In this document: in pieces, positions 37,534-45,229 of the stretch
Numbering within the stretch: position 1 is the first letter of the stretch
How the letters are laid out: every line of letters starts with the position of its first letter
DNA from: Pirellulales bacterium
Lineage (GTDB): Bacteria; Planctomycetota; Planctomycetia; Pirellulales; Lacipirellulaceae
Assembly: GCA_028279215.1 (NCBI GenBank)
Contig: JANQOF010000063.1
Span: 1-64,000, forward strand
Length of the DNA stretch: 64,000 bases
Direction of reading: 5' to 3'
The notes under the pieces: generated by a model
The model's input: only the letters and a program-made list of their open reading frames with translations
Told to the model about the DNA's origin: nothing
Databases searched by the model: none
Position numbers and translations under genes: made by a program

Positions 37534-38097
37534 CTACGCACGTCCCAAGAACTCGTGCGTTCGCGTGTCGACTTTGATCCTCTCGCCCTCCTTCAAGTAC
37601 TCGGGCACCTGGATCTGACAGCCCGTCTCCAGCGTCGCTGGTTTGGTGCGGCCGGTGGCGCTGTTGCCTTTCACGCCCGGATCGGTTTGCGAAATCGTTA
37701 ACTCAACCGTAGCCGGAACCTGCACACCAACGCACTCGCCGTTGTAAACCAGCGCGATCAGGCCTTCCAGGCCCTCACACACATACTTCATCTCGTTCTC
37801 GACATCGGCCAAGGCGATTGAGTACTGGTTGTAGTCGACCGCATCGAGCAGGTGCACCGCTTCGGCGTCGGTGTACATGAGCGTCACGTCCCGCTTTTGA
37901 AAGTCGGCATCTTCAAGCTGGTCGGTTCCCTTGCATACCAAGTCGGACTTCTGTTTCGTTACCAAATTGCGAGCGCGGAACTTGTACAACGTGTTGCCGC
38001 CCCGAGCAGAAGGCGACTGGACGGTTACCGACTCGAGAATGTGGGGAGCGTCGTTGTACTTGAACACGACGCCCGGCTTGAGGTCTTTGGCAAGCAT
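37534..38097 (-). CDS. Elongation factor P paralogue of the EfpL/YeiP type
   Basis: Three-domain tRNA-mimic that relieves ribosomes stalled at proline or other difficult motifs. ATG 38097 (MLAKDLKPGVVFKYNDAPHI) gives 187 aa, as usual. The domain-I loop reads VQSPSARGGNTLYKFRARNL, like the SPTARG loop of EfpL/YeiP, with Arg at the tip instead of the Lys that carries beta-lysine in canonical EF-P. PGVKGNSATGRTKPATLETG and YLKEGERIKVDTRTHEFLGR match domains II and III. No modification gene is adjacent. Confidence 0.9.
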   Translation of the reverse strand: MLAKDLKPGVVFKYNDAPHILESVTVQSPSARGGNTLYKFRARNLVTKQKSDLVCKGTDQLEDADFQKRDVTLMYTDAEAVHLLDAVDYNQYSIALADVENEMKYVCEGLEGLIALVYNGECVGVQVPATVELTISQTDPGVKGNSATGRTKPATLETGCQIQVPEYLKEGERIKVDTRTHEFLGRA

Positions 38098-38214
38098 GAT
38101 TGAACGGGATGGTGGAAGTGGATCGTGGAGTCTTCTACCGACAGAACATATCAACGAAGAGCTCGATAGGGGAAGAGTGCGAGCCGGAACACGACGAGCC
38201 CATACTGAAACGAC

Positions 38215-38721
38215 TCAAGCCATGATATCGCCATCGGCGGGGTCGAATGCCAATCCGCCGGTCAGCTTCGCCAGGGCGTCGACCACGGTAATCAAGCTCG
38301 CGGGGTCGAAAACATCGGCAAACATTTCCTCGTCGTCTTCGCCAGCAATTTGAGCATCGTCTTCAAAACCTTCGGCGAGCCGCTCGAAGTGCATCACGTC
38401 CAGGCGGGCATCGGCGCGCAGCAGCCGCGCCAACTGTTCGTCGTCCAATTGCTTGCGAAGCCGTTTGGCTAGTTCGGTACTCTGTTCTACGACCAGTTCG
38501 CCCGCCTCGTAGCTGATTTCCATCGCGGCGCTGTCTTCTGGCGCCTGCACCACTGCTGATACAAATTGGCCATCGTCGTTGGCTTCCAAATTGCTGACCG
38601 CAAGACGACTGCTGGCGTCGGTGATTGCGGCCTCGACTTGGGCAAGCGTCGGGCGGTCGTTGGCCTGAAACAGCACGAAATAAGTCTCGCGCCAGGCTAA
38701 TTGTTCGCCGTCGTCATCCAT
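38215..38721 (-). CDS. Conserved-looking hypothetical protein (168 aa)
   Basis: Soluble acidic protein, 168 aa. LAWRETYFVLFQANDRPTLA, then VEAAITDASSRLAV and VSAVVQAPEDSAAMEISYEA suggest an alpha/beta fold. EDDAQIAGEDDEEMFADVFD is a strongly acidic C-terminal stretch before a short hydrophobic end. It lies just downstream of a 78-aa gene on the same strand (41 bp) and before efpL, so an operon with them is plausible. Family and function unknown. Confidence 0.7.
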   Translation of the reverse strand: MDDDGEQLAWRETYFVLFQANDRPTLAQVEAAITDASSRLAVSNLEANDDGQFVSAVVQAPEDSAAMEISYEAGELVVEQSTELAKRLRKQLDDEQLARLLRADARLDVMHFERLAEGFEDDAQIAGEDDEEMFADVFDPASLITVVDALAKLTGGLAFDPADGDIMA

Positions 38722-38762
38722 TGTTGCATTCCTGTTCGGCAGTTACGCGATCGACGATCGCT

Positions 38763-38999
38763 TCACCATTCCTCGTCGTCTTCCGAGATCCCCTCACCGC
38801 CTTGCCACGCTTCGAGCTTGTAGAGCATGTCGTCGCGCTCTTTCTGGTTCGCCCACACGCTTTCGCCCTGTTCCAAGCGAATCTCATAGTATCCTTCGCG
38901 TACACAATCCTCTTCGCCGCAAAAATGCGGCGTGGCGGCGACCCACATCACGCGATAGAGCGGTACTTGTTTGTCGTCGACGAGGCACAGGATCGACAT
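38763..38999 (-). CDS. Small hypothetical protein with Cys pair (78 aa)
   Basis: ATG 38999 (MSILCLVDDKQVPLYRVMWV) preferred over a longer frame from 39044. The centre has HFCGEEDCVREGYYEI, a CxxxxC pair, and the C-terminus is acidic (GISEDDEEW). Size and pattern fit a small soluble, perhaps metal-binding, protein, but there is no recognised family. It lies between proC and the 168-aa hypothetical on the same strand, probably in one transcript. Confidence 0.68.
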   Translation of the reverse strand: MSILCLVDDKQVPLYRVMWVAATPHFCGEEDCVREGYYEIRLEQGESVWANQKERDDMLYKLEAWQGGEGISEDDEEW

Positions 39000-39030
39000 G
39001 AGTAATGGCTCCAAAGTTGACGTACTTAAC

Positions 39031-39852
39031 CTACGATTGCCCAAGCTCCCGCGACCTCGCCGCGGCAGCCTTCACCGCGGCGACAAACGCCGCCCGCATG
39101 CCTGCCTGTTCCAGTGCTTCCAGTCCGGCGGTGGTCGTACCGCCAGGACTTGTGACTGCCTCACGGAGCTGTGCCGGATGACGATCGGTCGCGAGCACCA
39201 TTTGTGCCGCACCCGCTACCGTTTGCGCCGCGAGCAGGTGTGCAACGTCGCGCGGCAAACCGGCTGCGACACCACCGTCGCTCAAGGCCTCTATCATAGT
39301 ATACACAAACGCTGGTCCCGACCCCGATAGCCCCGTTACCGCATCGAGCAAACGCTCGGGCAACTCTACGGCGACGCCAACGGCGCTAAGCATGTCGCCA
39401 ACCGCCGTGAGGTCGGCTGCCGTGGCCTGGCGGCCACCGCTGTAGCCGCTCGCGCCGAGCCCGACCAGGCAAGGAGTATTGGGCATCACCCGTACCACCC
39501 GAGCAGAAGGCCCCAAAGCTGTCTCAATCTTGGCGAGCGGGACACCTGCGGCGATCGACACCACCAGCGGTTCGACTCCTCTTTCGACGCTGAAGTCGGA
39601 GAGCACATCGGCCATTACCTGCGGTTTGACGGCTAGCACGACGGTGTCCGCAGACGAAAACACCTTGTTATTTTCGCCGCCTATCACCGCGCCCGGCACC
39701 GCTGCGGAAAACGCCAGGCGAACGTCGGAATTGGGATCGCTGGCAACCAATTCACGTCCCTCCACCAGCCCAGCCTCAACCAGCGCGCCAGCAAGCGCCG
39801 TCGCCATCCGCCCTGCGCCCACGAATCCATATTTGTACGTCGCCATCGACAT
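39031..39852 (-). CDS. proC: Pyrroline-5-carboxylate reductase
   Basis: NAD(P)H-dependent last step of proline synthesis. 273 aa. The N-terminal Rossmann motif is YGFVGAGRMATALAGALVEA; VVLAVKPQVMADVLSDF and VRVMPNTPCLVGLGASGYSG are ProC signatures; LLDAVTGLSGSGPAFVYTMI and EAVTSPGGTTTAGLEALEQA match the dimerisation/active-site region. MATYKYG at the third codon is an alternative start. It heads a minus-strand group of small genes. Confidence 0.97.
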   Translation of the reverse strand: MSMATYKYGFVGAGRMATALAGALVEAGLVEGRELVASDPNSDVRLAFSAAVPGAVIGGENNKVFSSADTVVLAVKPQVMADVLSDFSVERGVEPLVVSIAAGVPLAKIETALGPSARVVRVMPNTPCLVGLGASGYSGGRQATAADLTAVGDMLSAVGVAVELPERLLDAVTGLSGSGPAFVYTMIEALSDGGVAAGLPRDVAHLLAAQTVAGAAQMVLATDRHPAQLREAVTSPGGTTTAGLEALEQAGMRAAFVAAVKAAAARSRELGQS

Positions 39853-40090
39853 GACCTCGGTGTCGCAAAGTACGAAAATTGGGAAGTCCAGCGAGAGGCA
39901 GTGCTAGCTTGGTCATTCCCGCCAAACTGCCGCTTCCTCCACACTACGCTGGGGTGCCGTTGTACACAAGCTGGATTACAAGCGTCGCTTTCCGTTGCTC
40001 GTGATTGGCCTAGACGCGGTGGCGACCGCCTGAGACACTTCGCCCCGATTTTCGCAAGCCACCATTCCCGGGTAGTCAGGAGCCGGAAGA

Positions 40091-40651
40091 ATGATCCACG
40101 CCAAAGCAGGTCACATAGTTGTATCGCTGATTGTATTCGCCACATCGCAGCTCGCGGCCGCTGACGACAACGGTTGGCGCAGCATCTTCGGTTTGCGAGA
40201 GAGTGAGCAAGAGGTTGAGTCGCCCATGGACGACCAGCGGCTCTTGATGGGCGACCCCGCGATTGAGCAAACTCCTGCAGAAGAGGACAAAGCATGGATG
40301 ATCACTTCGCCGTTCGCGAATGTCAGTTGGCCAGAGATCAAGATGCCCCGATTCGATTTCAACCCTCCCTGGCGAAGTGATGATGGGCAAGCGAGTTGGT
40401 TTGCTGAATCGCTCGCGAAAGCTCGAAACACGACTCGAGGCGCGATGCTACGGACTCGATCGGCTTGGAACGGCACCATCGAACGCATGAAGTTCACGCT
40501 GCCTGGACGCGCTAACGATACCCAAACTCAGATTGCCGATGGCAACCAACCCGGCTTCTGGGATCGCTCGCCGGGCTCCGACGAGCAGCCGACGGAAACC
40601 GATGACGTCGTCGAGATGATGGCTCGCGAACAGGCAACCATACAGCGGTAG
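40091..40651 (+). CDS. Secreted hypothetical protein (186 aa)
   Basis: A signal peptide (HIVVSLIVFATSQLAAAD) is followed by a mostly acidic, low-hydrophobicity mature part with GWRSIFGLRE, MDDQRLLMGDPAIEQTPAEE and WPEIKMPRFDFNPPW. The C-terminal half has a basic Trp/Phe patch and ends TDDVVEMMAREQATIQR. No family recognised. It diverges from proC by 238 bp and is followed 46 bp later by a small lipoprotein, perhaps in one transcript. Confidence 0.68.
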   Translation: MIHAKAGHIVVSLIVFATSQLAAADDNGWRSIFGLRESEQEVESPMDDQRLLMGDPAIEQTPAEEDKAWMITSPFANVSWPEIKMPRFDFNPPWRSDDGQASWFAESLAKARNTTRGAMLRTRSAWNGTIERMKFTLPGRANDTQTQIADGNQPGFWDRSPGSDEQPTETDDVVEMMAREQATIQR

Positions 40652-40697
40652 CCGCGAACCGGATCACCATCCCTCTTCTCAAGACCAAAATCGCTGC

Positions 40698-40904
40698 ATG
40701 GCTAAACTCATCATCACGCGACTGCTACTCGTTGGCGCTATGGCCCTCGCTGCCGCAGGGTGCCAAATGTACCGAGCCCCTGGCAACCTGCTGCCAAGCC
40801 TTGCAACGGCACGGCAGGATCGGTCGATCGCCGAATACGCCGAGACCAGTTCGTTTCCTTCGCCCAGTGACGTGGGACTCACGCCCGAACATCCGGCCGA
40901 GTGA
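40698..40904 (+). CDS. Small lipoprotein (68 aa)
   Basis: ATG 40698 gives MAKLIITRLLLVGAMALAAA, then the lipobox AAGC and a short polar tail (GNLLPSLATARQDRSIAEYA). The protein is almost all signal plus ~47 residues, like many small outer-membrane lipoproteins. No family recognised. It follows the secreted hypothetical by 46 bp. Confidence 0.65.
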   Translation: MAKLIITRLLLVGAMALAAAGCQMYRAPGNLLPSLATARQDRSIAEYAETSSFPSPSDVGLTPEHPAE

Positions 40905-41016
40905 AGTATAAATGCGTCGTGGCTCGGTGCGCCCCTCGCCGATCGCAACATGGGTGGGCTAGACTGGTGGATTCGATCGCCGATCCGCCGCATTCCAACC
41001 ACGGGGCGAATGTTCG

Positions 41017-42108
41017 TTGTCTTTGTCGATTCTGTTTGGGATTATTGGTGGATTCATCGCGCTGATTGGCGGGGGCGAGTTGCTGGTGCGGGGTGCGTCG
41101 AACCTTGCCGCCGCGATGCGCATATCGCCGTTGATCATCGGACTCACCGTGGTCGCACTGGGGACTAGCGCGCCGGAACTCGCGGTGTCGGTGATTTCCT
41201 GCTACCAGGGCAACACCGGCCTCGCGGTTGGCAACGCTGTGGGCAGCAACATTTCGAACCTGCTACTGATCCTAGGCTGCGCGGCGTTAGCCACACCGCT
41301 GGCCGTAAGTGTAAGACTGTTTCGTCTCGATATCCCCGCCATGGTCGTGGCTGCGGTTGCCTTGTGGGTGTTTGGACTCAATGGACGTCTCGACCGCTTG
41401 GAAGGCGTGATCTTTGTTCTTTCCCTAGTCGCCTATCTCGTGTTTACGGTTCGGCAAGGGCGGCGCGAATCGGCAATCGCGGCTGCCGAAGCACAGATTG
41501 CCGAGAGCGAGATCACCTACGACCCAACGACTAGCAATTGGAAGTCTCTGGCTCTAGATGCCGTTAGACTGATCGCAGGGCTAGCGCTCCTGGTTCAAGG
41601 AGCCAATTGGCTCGTCGACGCATGTGTAGCGCTGGCTGTGAAGTTTGGCCTGAGCGACCTGGTGATCGGCTTGACGGTCGTCGCCATTGGCACTTCGCTG
41701 CCCGAACTCGTCACGTCGCTCGTGGCAAGCTTACGCGGTCAGCGCGATTTGGCTGTTGGTAATGTGGTGGGAAGCAACATCCTCAATATCTTACTTGTGC
41801 TAGGAGTTTCGGCCGTCGTTGCGCCGCGAGGCGTGCAAGTCGACCCACAGTCCCTAGCGTTCGATATCCCCGTGCTGATTGCGATTTCGCTGGCTGTAAT
41901 TCCGATCTTCTTCTCCGGCCTCGGAATCACTCGCATCGAGGGGTGCTCAATGGTATTGTATTATGCGGCGTACTTGATCTATCTGGTTTGGCACGCCATG
42001 CAGTCGGGCGGCGCGGTGACTTCGAGGACGGAGTTGCTTTGGTTTCTCGCACCGCTCATCCCGCTTGTGACCGTTGGCAGCTTCCACAAGCCAAAGAAGA
42101 CCCCGTAA
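41017..42108 (+). CDS. Ca2+/Na+ (or cation) exchanger of the CaCA family, YrbG-like
   Basis: Inner-membrane cation antiporter of 363 aa with two homologous alpha-repeats. Repeat 1: GGGELLVRGASNLAAAMRIS, then LTVVALGTSAPELAVSV and GNAVGSNISNLLLILG. Repeat 2: VIGLTVVAIGTSLPELVTSL and GNVVGSNILNILLVLG. GTSxPE and VGSNxxN are the ion-binding signatures. A long soluble loop lies between repeats (~145-180). The start appears to be TTG 41017 (MSLSILFGIIGG); a TTG at 41023 is also possible. Confidence 0.92.
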   Translation: MSLSILFGIIGGFIALIGGGELLVRGASNLAAAMRISPLIIGLTVVALGTSAPELAVSVISCYQGNTGLAVGNAVGSNISNLLLILGCAALATPLAVSVRLFRLDIPAMVVAAVALWVFGLNGRLDRLEGVIFVLSLVAYLVFTVRQGRRESAIAAAEAQIAESEITYDPTTSNWKSLALDAVRLIAGLALLVQGANWLVDACVALAVKFGLSDLVIGLTVVAIGTSLPELVTSLVASLRGQRDLAVGNVVGSNILNILLVLGVSAVVAPRGVQVDPQSLAFDIPVLIAISLAVIPIFFSGLGITRIEGCSMVLYYAAYLIYLVWHAMQSGGAVTSRTELLWFLAPLIPLVTVGSFHKPKKTP

Positions 42109-42153
42109 CCTTGTCACTGACCATCGGCATCGTGCCGCAAGGAGTTTCTCTCT

Positions 42154-43650
42154 ATGTCTAGCGTGCAATTGCGTTTGCAGGTGATGATGTTCCTCCAGTT
42201 CTTTGTCTGGGGAGCTTGGTTCGCGACGCTCGGCCTATGCCTTGGAGCGAACGGCATGGAAGGCTTCATCGGCGCGGCCTATAGCACGGCACCAGTCGCA
42301 GCTATCATTGCGCCACTGTTTCTCGGGCTAGTTGCCGATCGATTCTTCGCATCCGAACGTGTGATGGGGCTACTGTTCCTGGTGGGCGGAGCCATCATGT
42401 GTGTGGTGCCATCCTACGTTCAGTCAGGCAATACCAATATGTTGTATTGGCTATTCCTTGGTCACTTGCTGTGCTACATGCCCAGTCTGGGATTGAGCAA
42501 TACGATTGCGTTTACCAACATCCCCGATCAAAACGAGTTTCCGAAAATTCGGGTGTGGGGTACGATCGGTTGGATTGCTGCGGGCTTAGTGGTGGGATTC
42601 TCTGCATGGTCGGCAACGCCCAACATTTTCTGGCTGGCAGGTGTCGCTTCGATCGCCATGGGGTTATACAGTTTCACGTTGCCACACACGCCGCCGCCGG
42701 CGAGAGGCAAACCCGCCGACCTGCGAACCATCTTTATGGTCGACGCACTGCAGTTGTTATCCAATCCCCCATTCTTCGTCTTCATACTTTGTTCAACTCT
42801 TATCTGTATCCCGCTCGCCTACTACTACGGTTTTACGTCCAACTTGTTGGGCCAAGTCGGTTACCAGGCTGCTGCGTCGACGATGACCCTTGGTCAGATG
42901 AGTGAGATCTTCTTTATGCTGCTGATTCCGTTCTTTTTCAGACGGCTCGGCGTGAAATGGATGATACTCGTTGGCATGGCCGCTTGGGTATTACGCTACT
43001 TGTTGTTCGCGTTTGCCGCTCCAGACCAAGTTCGGTGGATGATCTTGCTCGCTGTTCTACTTCACGGCGTGTGCTACGACTTCTTCTTTGTCACCGGTTT
43101 TATGTACACCGACCAGAAAGCCGGTAAGGATATCCGTGGCCAAGCGCAGGGAATGCTTGTGTTTTTCACCCAAGGTGTCGGCATGTACTTCGGCTACATG
43201 GTTGCGGGCATACTGTTTAACTCCACTATGACGAACTACGCAGCCCTCGACTTGGACACTCAGGTAGCACGTGCTGAGCAACTGGTAGCAAACGCCGAGG
43301 ACCAGACATCGACGGACACCATTCAGTCTGCAATTGCCAACGCCGATGCCGCAATATCCGAAGGCGACGCGGAGGCTATAAAAAGAGCCGGTGCCGAGCT
43401 TGCCGCCGCAGTGAATGAACTATCAGGTGCAACGGCACCAAGCTTCGCTCAGCAACTGGGGCAGATGTTTACCGCAGAGTTGCCCGACGGTATCGATCAG
43501 CAGTTGCTTGCAGGGACGATGCGGCAATGGAAGGAATTCTGGCTTGCTCCGGCCGGCATGGCCGCCGCCATCATGGTGCTCTTCGCGCTGACGTTTCACG
43601 ATCGTGGCTCCTCCCAAGACACGGAAGATGCGGGCGATCCCCAGTCCTAG
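42154..43650 (+). CDS. Nucleoside:H+ symporter-like MFS transporter (NupG/XapB type) with extra soluble insert
   Basis: 498-aa MFS permease. AAGGAG lies upstream of ATG 42154. Family hints are VQLRLQVMMFLQFFVWGAWF at the start, DRFFASERVMGLLFLVGG, FVTGFMYTDQKAGKDIRGQA and GMLVFFTQGVGMYFGYMVAG, which are typical of nucleoside transporters. After the eleventh helix there is an unusual ~95-residue soluble stretch (about residues 365-460: DTQVARAEQLVANAED, ISEGDAEAIKRAGAELAAAV) before the last helix. Substrate is inferred. Confidence 0.85.
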   Translation: MSSVQLRLQVMMFLQFFVWGAWFATLGLCLGANGMEGFIGAAYSTAPVAAIIAPLFLGLVADRFFASERVMGLLFLVGGAIMCVVPSYVQSGNTNMLYWLFLGHLLCYMPSLGLSNTIAFTNIPDQNEFPKIRVWGTIGWIAAGLVVGFSAWSATPNIFWLAGVASIAMGLYSFTLPHTPPPARGKPADLRTIFMVDALQLLSNPPFFVFILCSTLICIPLAYYYGFTSNLLGQVGYQAAASTMTLGQMSEIFFMLLIPFFFRRLGVKWMILVGMAAWVLRYLLFAFAAPDQVRWMILLAVLLHGVCYDFFFVTGFMYTDQKAGKDIRGQAQGMLVFFTQGVGMYFGYMVAGILFNSTMTNYAALDLDTQVARAEQLVANAEDQTSTDTIQSAIANADAAISEGDAEAIKRAGAELAAAVNELSGATAPSFAQQLGQMFTAELPDGIDQQLLAGTMRQWKEFWLAPAGMAAAIMVLFALTFHDRGSSQDTEDAGDPQS

Positions 43651-43784
43651 GGGTTTGCTTGGTAGGCAGCTTGGTGTACGGCAGGCATTACATGGCGATG
43701 GTCGGCATGACACTCCGGTTCTTGAAATCGGGCGGATTCGTCCAGTCGACAATTGCCGGCATGGCCGAGCGCGCGGCATACTTG

Positions 43785-43810
43785 TCGGTGTAAACTGAGG
43801 TTTACACCGA
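43785..43810. repeat. Perfect inverted repeat
   Basis: TCGGTGTAAAC (43785-43795), TGAG loop, GTTTACACCGA (43800-43810). There is no T-run, so a terminator is doubtful; a regulator site or a structured RNA end is possible. It lies 135 bp after the transporter stop. Confidence 0.6.
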
Positions 43811-43941
43811 TCCACCGTTTCTCGTTTCGCGTGGCACTGGTACTTGAGAAGTCAACTTGAGCCATTATAGTCAGCGGTAGGGGGGGAGGGTTTTCTCTCC
43901 CAAACTCAGGCTATACCCACCGCAGGCGACATTCAGCGCCC

Positions 43942-43972
43942 AGTGCCATTTCATTAGAAGTACCTGGCACCT
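43942..43972. repeat. REP-like inverted motif
   Basis: AGTGCCA (43942-43948), a 16-nt spacer ending AGTACC, then TGGCACCT (43965-43972). GTGCCA..TACCTGGCACC palindromes of this kind resemble the REP sequences mobilised by RAYT transposases, but no RAYT gene lies in the window. Confidence 0.4.
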
Positions 43973-44206
43973 TAATCATCAGTTACGAACACAACTTGTA
44001 GTCGTTTGCCTTCAAGCGGTAACCACCACAAGTAACGATCAGGCACTGGGCTAAAGTCGACTTTGAAACTGCGACGCGATGACGCGAGGTTTCGCTGGTC
44101 GGGTGGGTAGCTGAATGACATAGCCAATGTCATGGAGACATGGATTGTCTTGTGACGATATCGGCTGGCACACCTTGACGTTGACTGCATCGATGGGAAT
44201 CGCGCC

Positions 44207-44989
44207 ATGTTTAGCGAGCAATCTAATGACGGAGTCGCGCCAACAAGTTTGGGCCTCGATACTGCGGATCGCACATCTCCACTGCAAACCAGCTTGCGAC
44301 GAGGGACTTGGCAACTGCTCCAGGCTCACGAGTACGCCGTAGATCTCGCACGCGATCCATGGGACTTTGCCGTCGAGGTGTTCGCGCTTCGATCCTCTGG
44401 TGTGACAATGGCCGACTTGCGTTGGCTCATCTACAAGGGATTCGCGAACCACGGACGGGAATTCACGGTTGCAGGCGACACCGAACGGCGGATCCAGAAG
44501 GGAGGACAATTTCTCCCCACGAATCGCAGTTGCATGGTGTTGACCGATGCGGGCGTCGAGTTTGCTCGTACTTTGCGACTTGGAGAGCCCAAAAAGCCTT
44601 TGGAACGGGCCGTTGTCCTCGACATCGGCGAAGATCGCTGCGGGCCGTCCGGCGCAAACTCGTGTGGTGAGCCACCTATTCCTCCATGGAACAGTCTTCC
44701 CAAGTGGGACCGCAACCGTAGGGAGCTTTGGTACAACGGGCAACTGGTGAAACAGTTCAAGCTACCATCTGCGAATCAAGAGACCATCATCATGGCATTC
44801 GAGGAGGAAAGTTGGGCACCCCGTGTCGACGACCCGCTACCGCCTGCTCCAGATATCGACCCTAAACGTCGGCTCAACGATGCGATCAAAGGACTCAACC
44901 GTCGCCAAAAGAACCAGTGCATCCGATTCATGGGCGATGGCCGTGGACTTGGGATCATTTGGGAAGGGGTCGGGGGTGTGGCCAAATAG
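44207..44989 (+). CDS. Hypothetical protein with winged-helix-like halves (260 aa)
   Basis: Start ATG 44207. The N-terminal half has LLQAHEYAVDLARDPWDFAV and GVTMADLRWLIYKGFANHG, like a winged helix, then CMVLTDAGVEFARTL. The C-terminal half reads WDRNRRELWYNGQLVKQFKL and INxx-type KRRLNDAIKGLNRRQKNQ, with PPRVDDPLPP-like Pro motifs. The pattern matches a family I have seen repeatedly in planctomycetes, but no name is established. Possible DNA-binding regulator; it stands just upstream of the EPS locus, ~240 bp away. Confidence 0.6.
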   Translation: MFSEQSNDGVAPTSLGLDTADRTSPLQTSLRRGTWQLLQAHEYAVDLARDPWDFAVEVFALRSSGVTMADLRWLIYKGFANHGREFTVAGDTERRIQKGGQFLPTNRSCMVLTDAGVEFARTLRLGEPKKPLERAVVLDIGEDRCGPSGANSCGEPPIPPWNSLPKWDRNRRELWYNGQLVKQFKLPSANQETIIMAFEEESWAPRVDDPLPPAPDIDPKRRLNDAIKGLNRRQKNQCIRFMGDGRGLGIIWEGVGGVAK

Positions 44990-45229
44990 ATGGGCTCCGT
45001 GAGCGACCAACGAGAGCGTCACATGCAGGCGTTGCCGCCGGCCACTCAAAACGCTTCAAGAAGTTATCACGCCGCTCGTCGCCGTAACAATTTCTGAAGC
45101 AAGACGCCCTAAACGTCCCCCACAGCTTCCGTAGGGCCCCTGTTCTACCCAGCGTAAATTGGCTGACTTGCGGGATGCCGATCTTGGTACCCCCCCTACG
45201 GGCGAAACGTGTGAGTGAGAAGTTTGAGC

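Larger units (their letters stand above)
43651..44206. other. Intergenic region with inverted repeat and REP-like motif
   Basis: About 555 bp without a credible gene. It contains a perfect inverted repeat at 43785-43810 and a GTGCCA..TGGCAC pair at 43943-43970. Minus-strand ORFs across 43972-44743 are antisense to the next gene and rejected. Confidence 0.4.

Noticed and set aside
44051-44743. 230-aa minus-strand ORF
   Set aside because: Antisense to the winged-helix-like gene; no recognisable motifs.
45155-45175. Sigma-54 promoter ahead of wzz
   Set aside because: TTGGCTGACTTGC resembles -24/-12 elements, but GG and GC are only 7 bp apart instead of 10.
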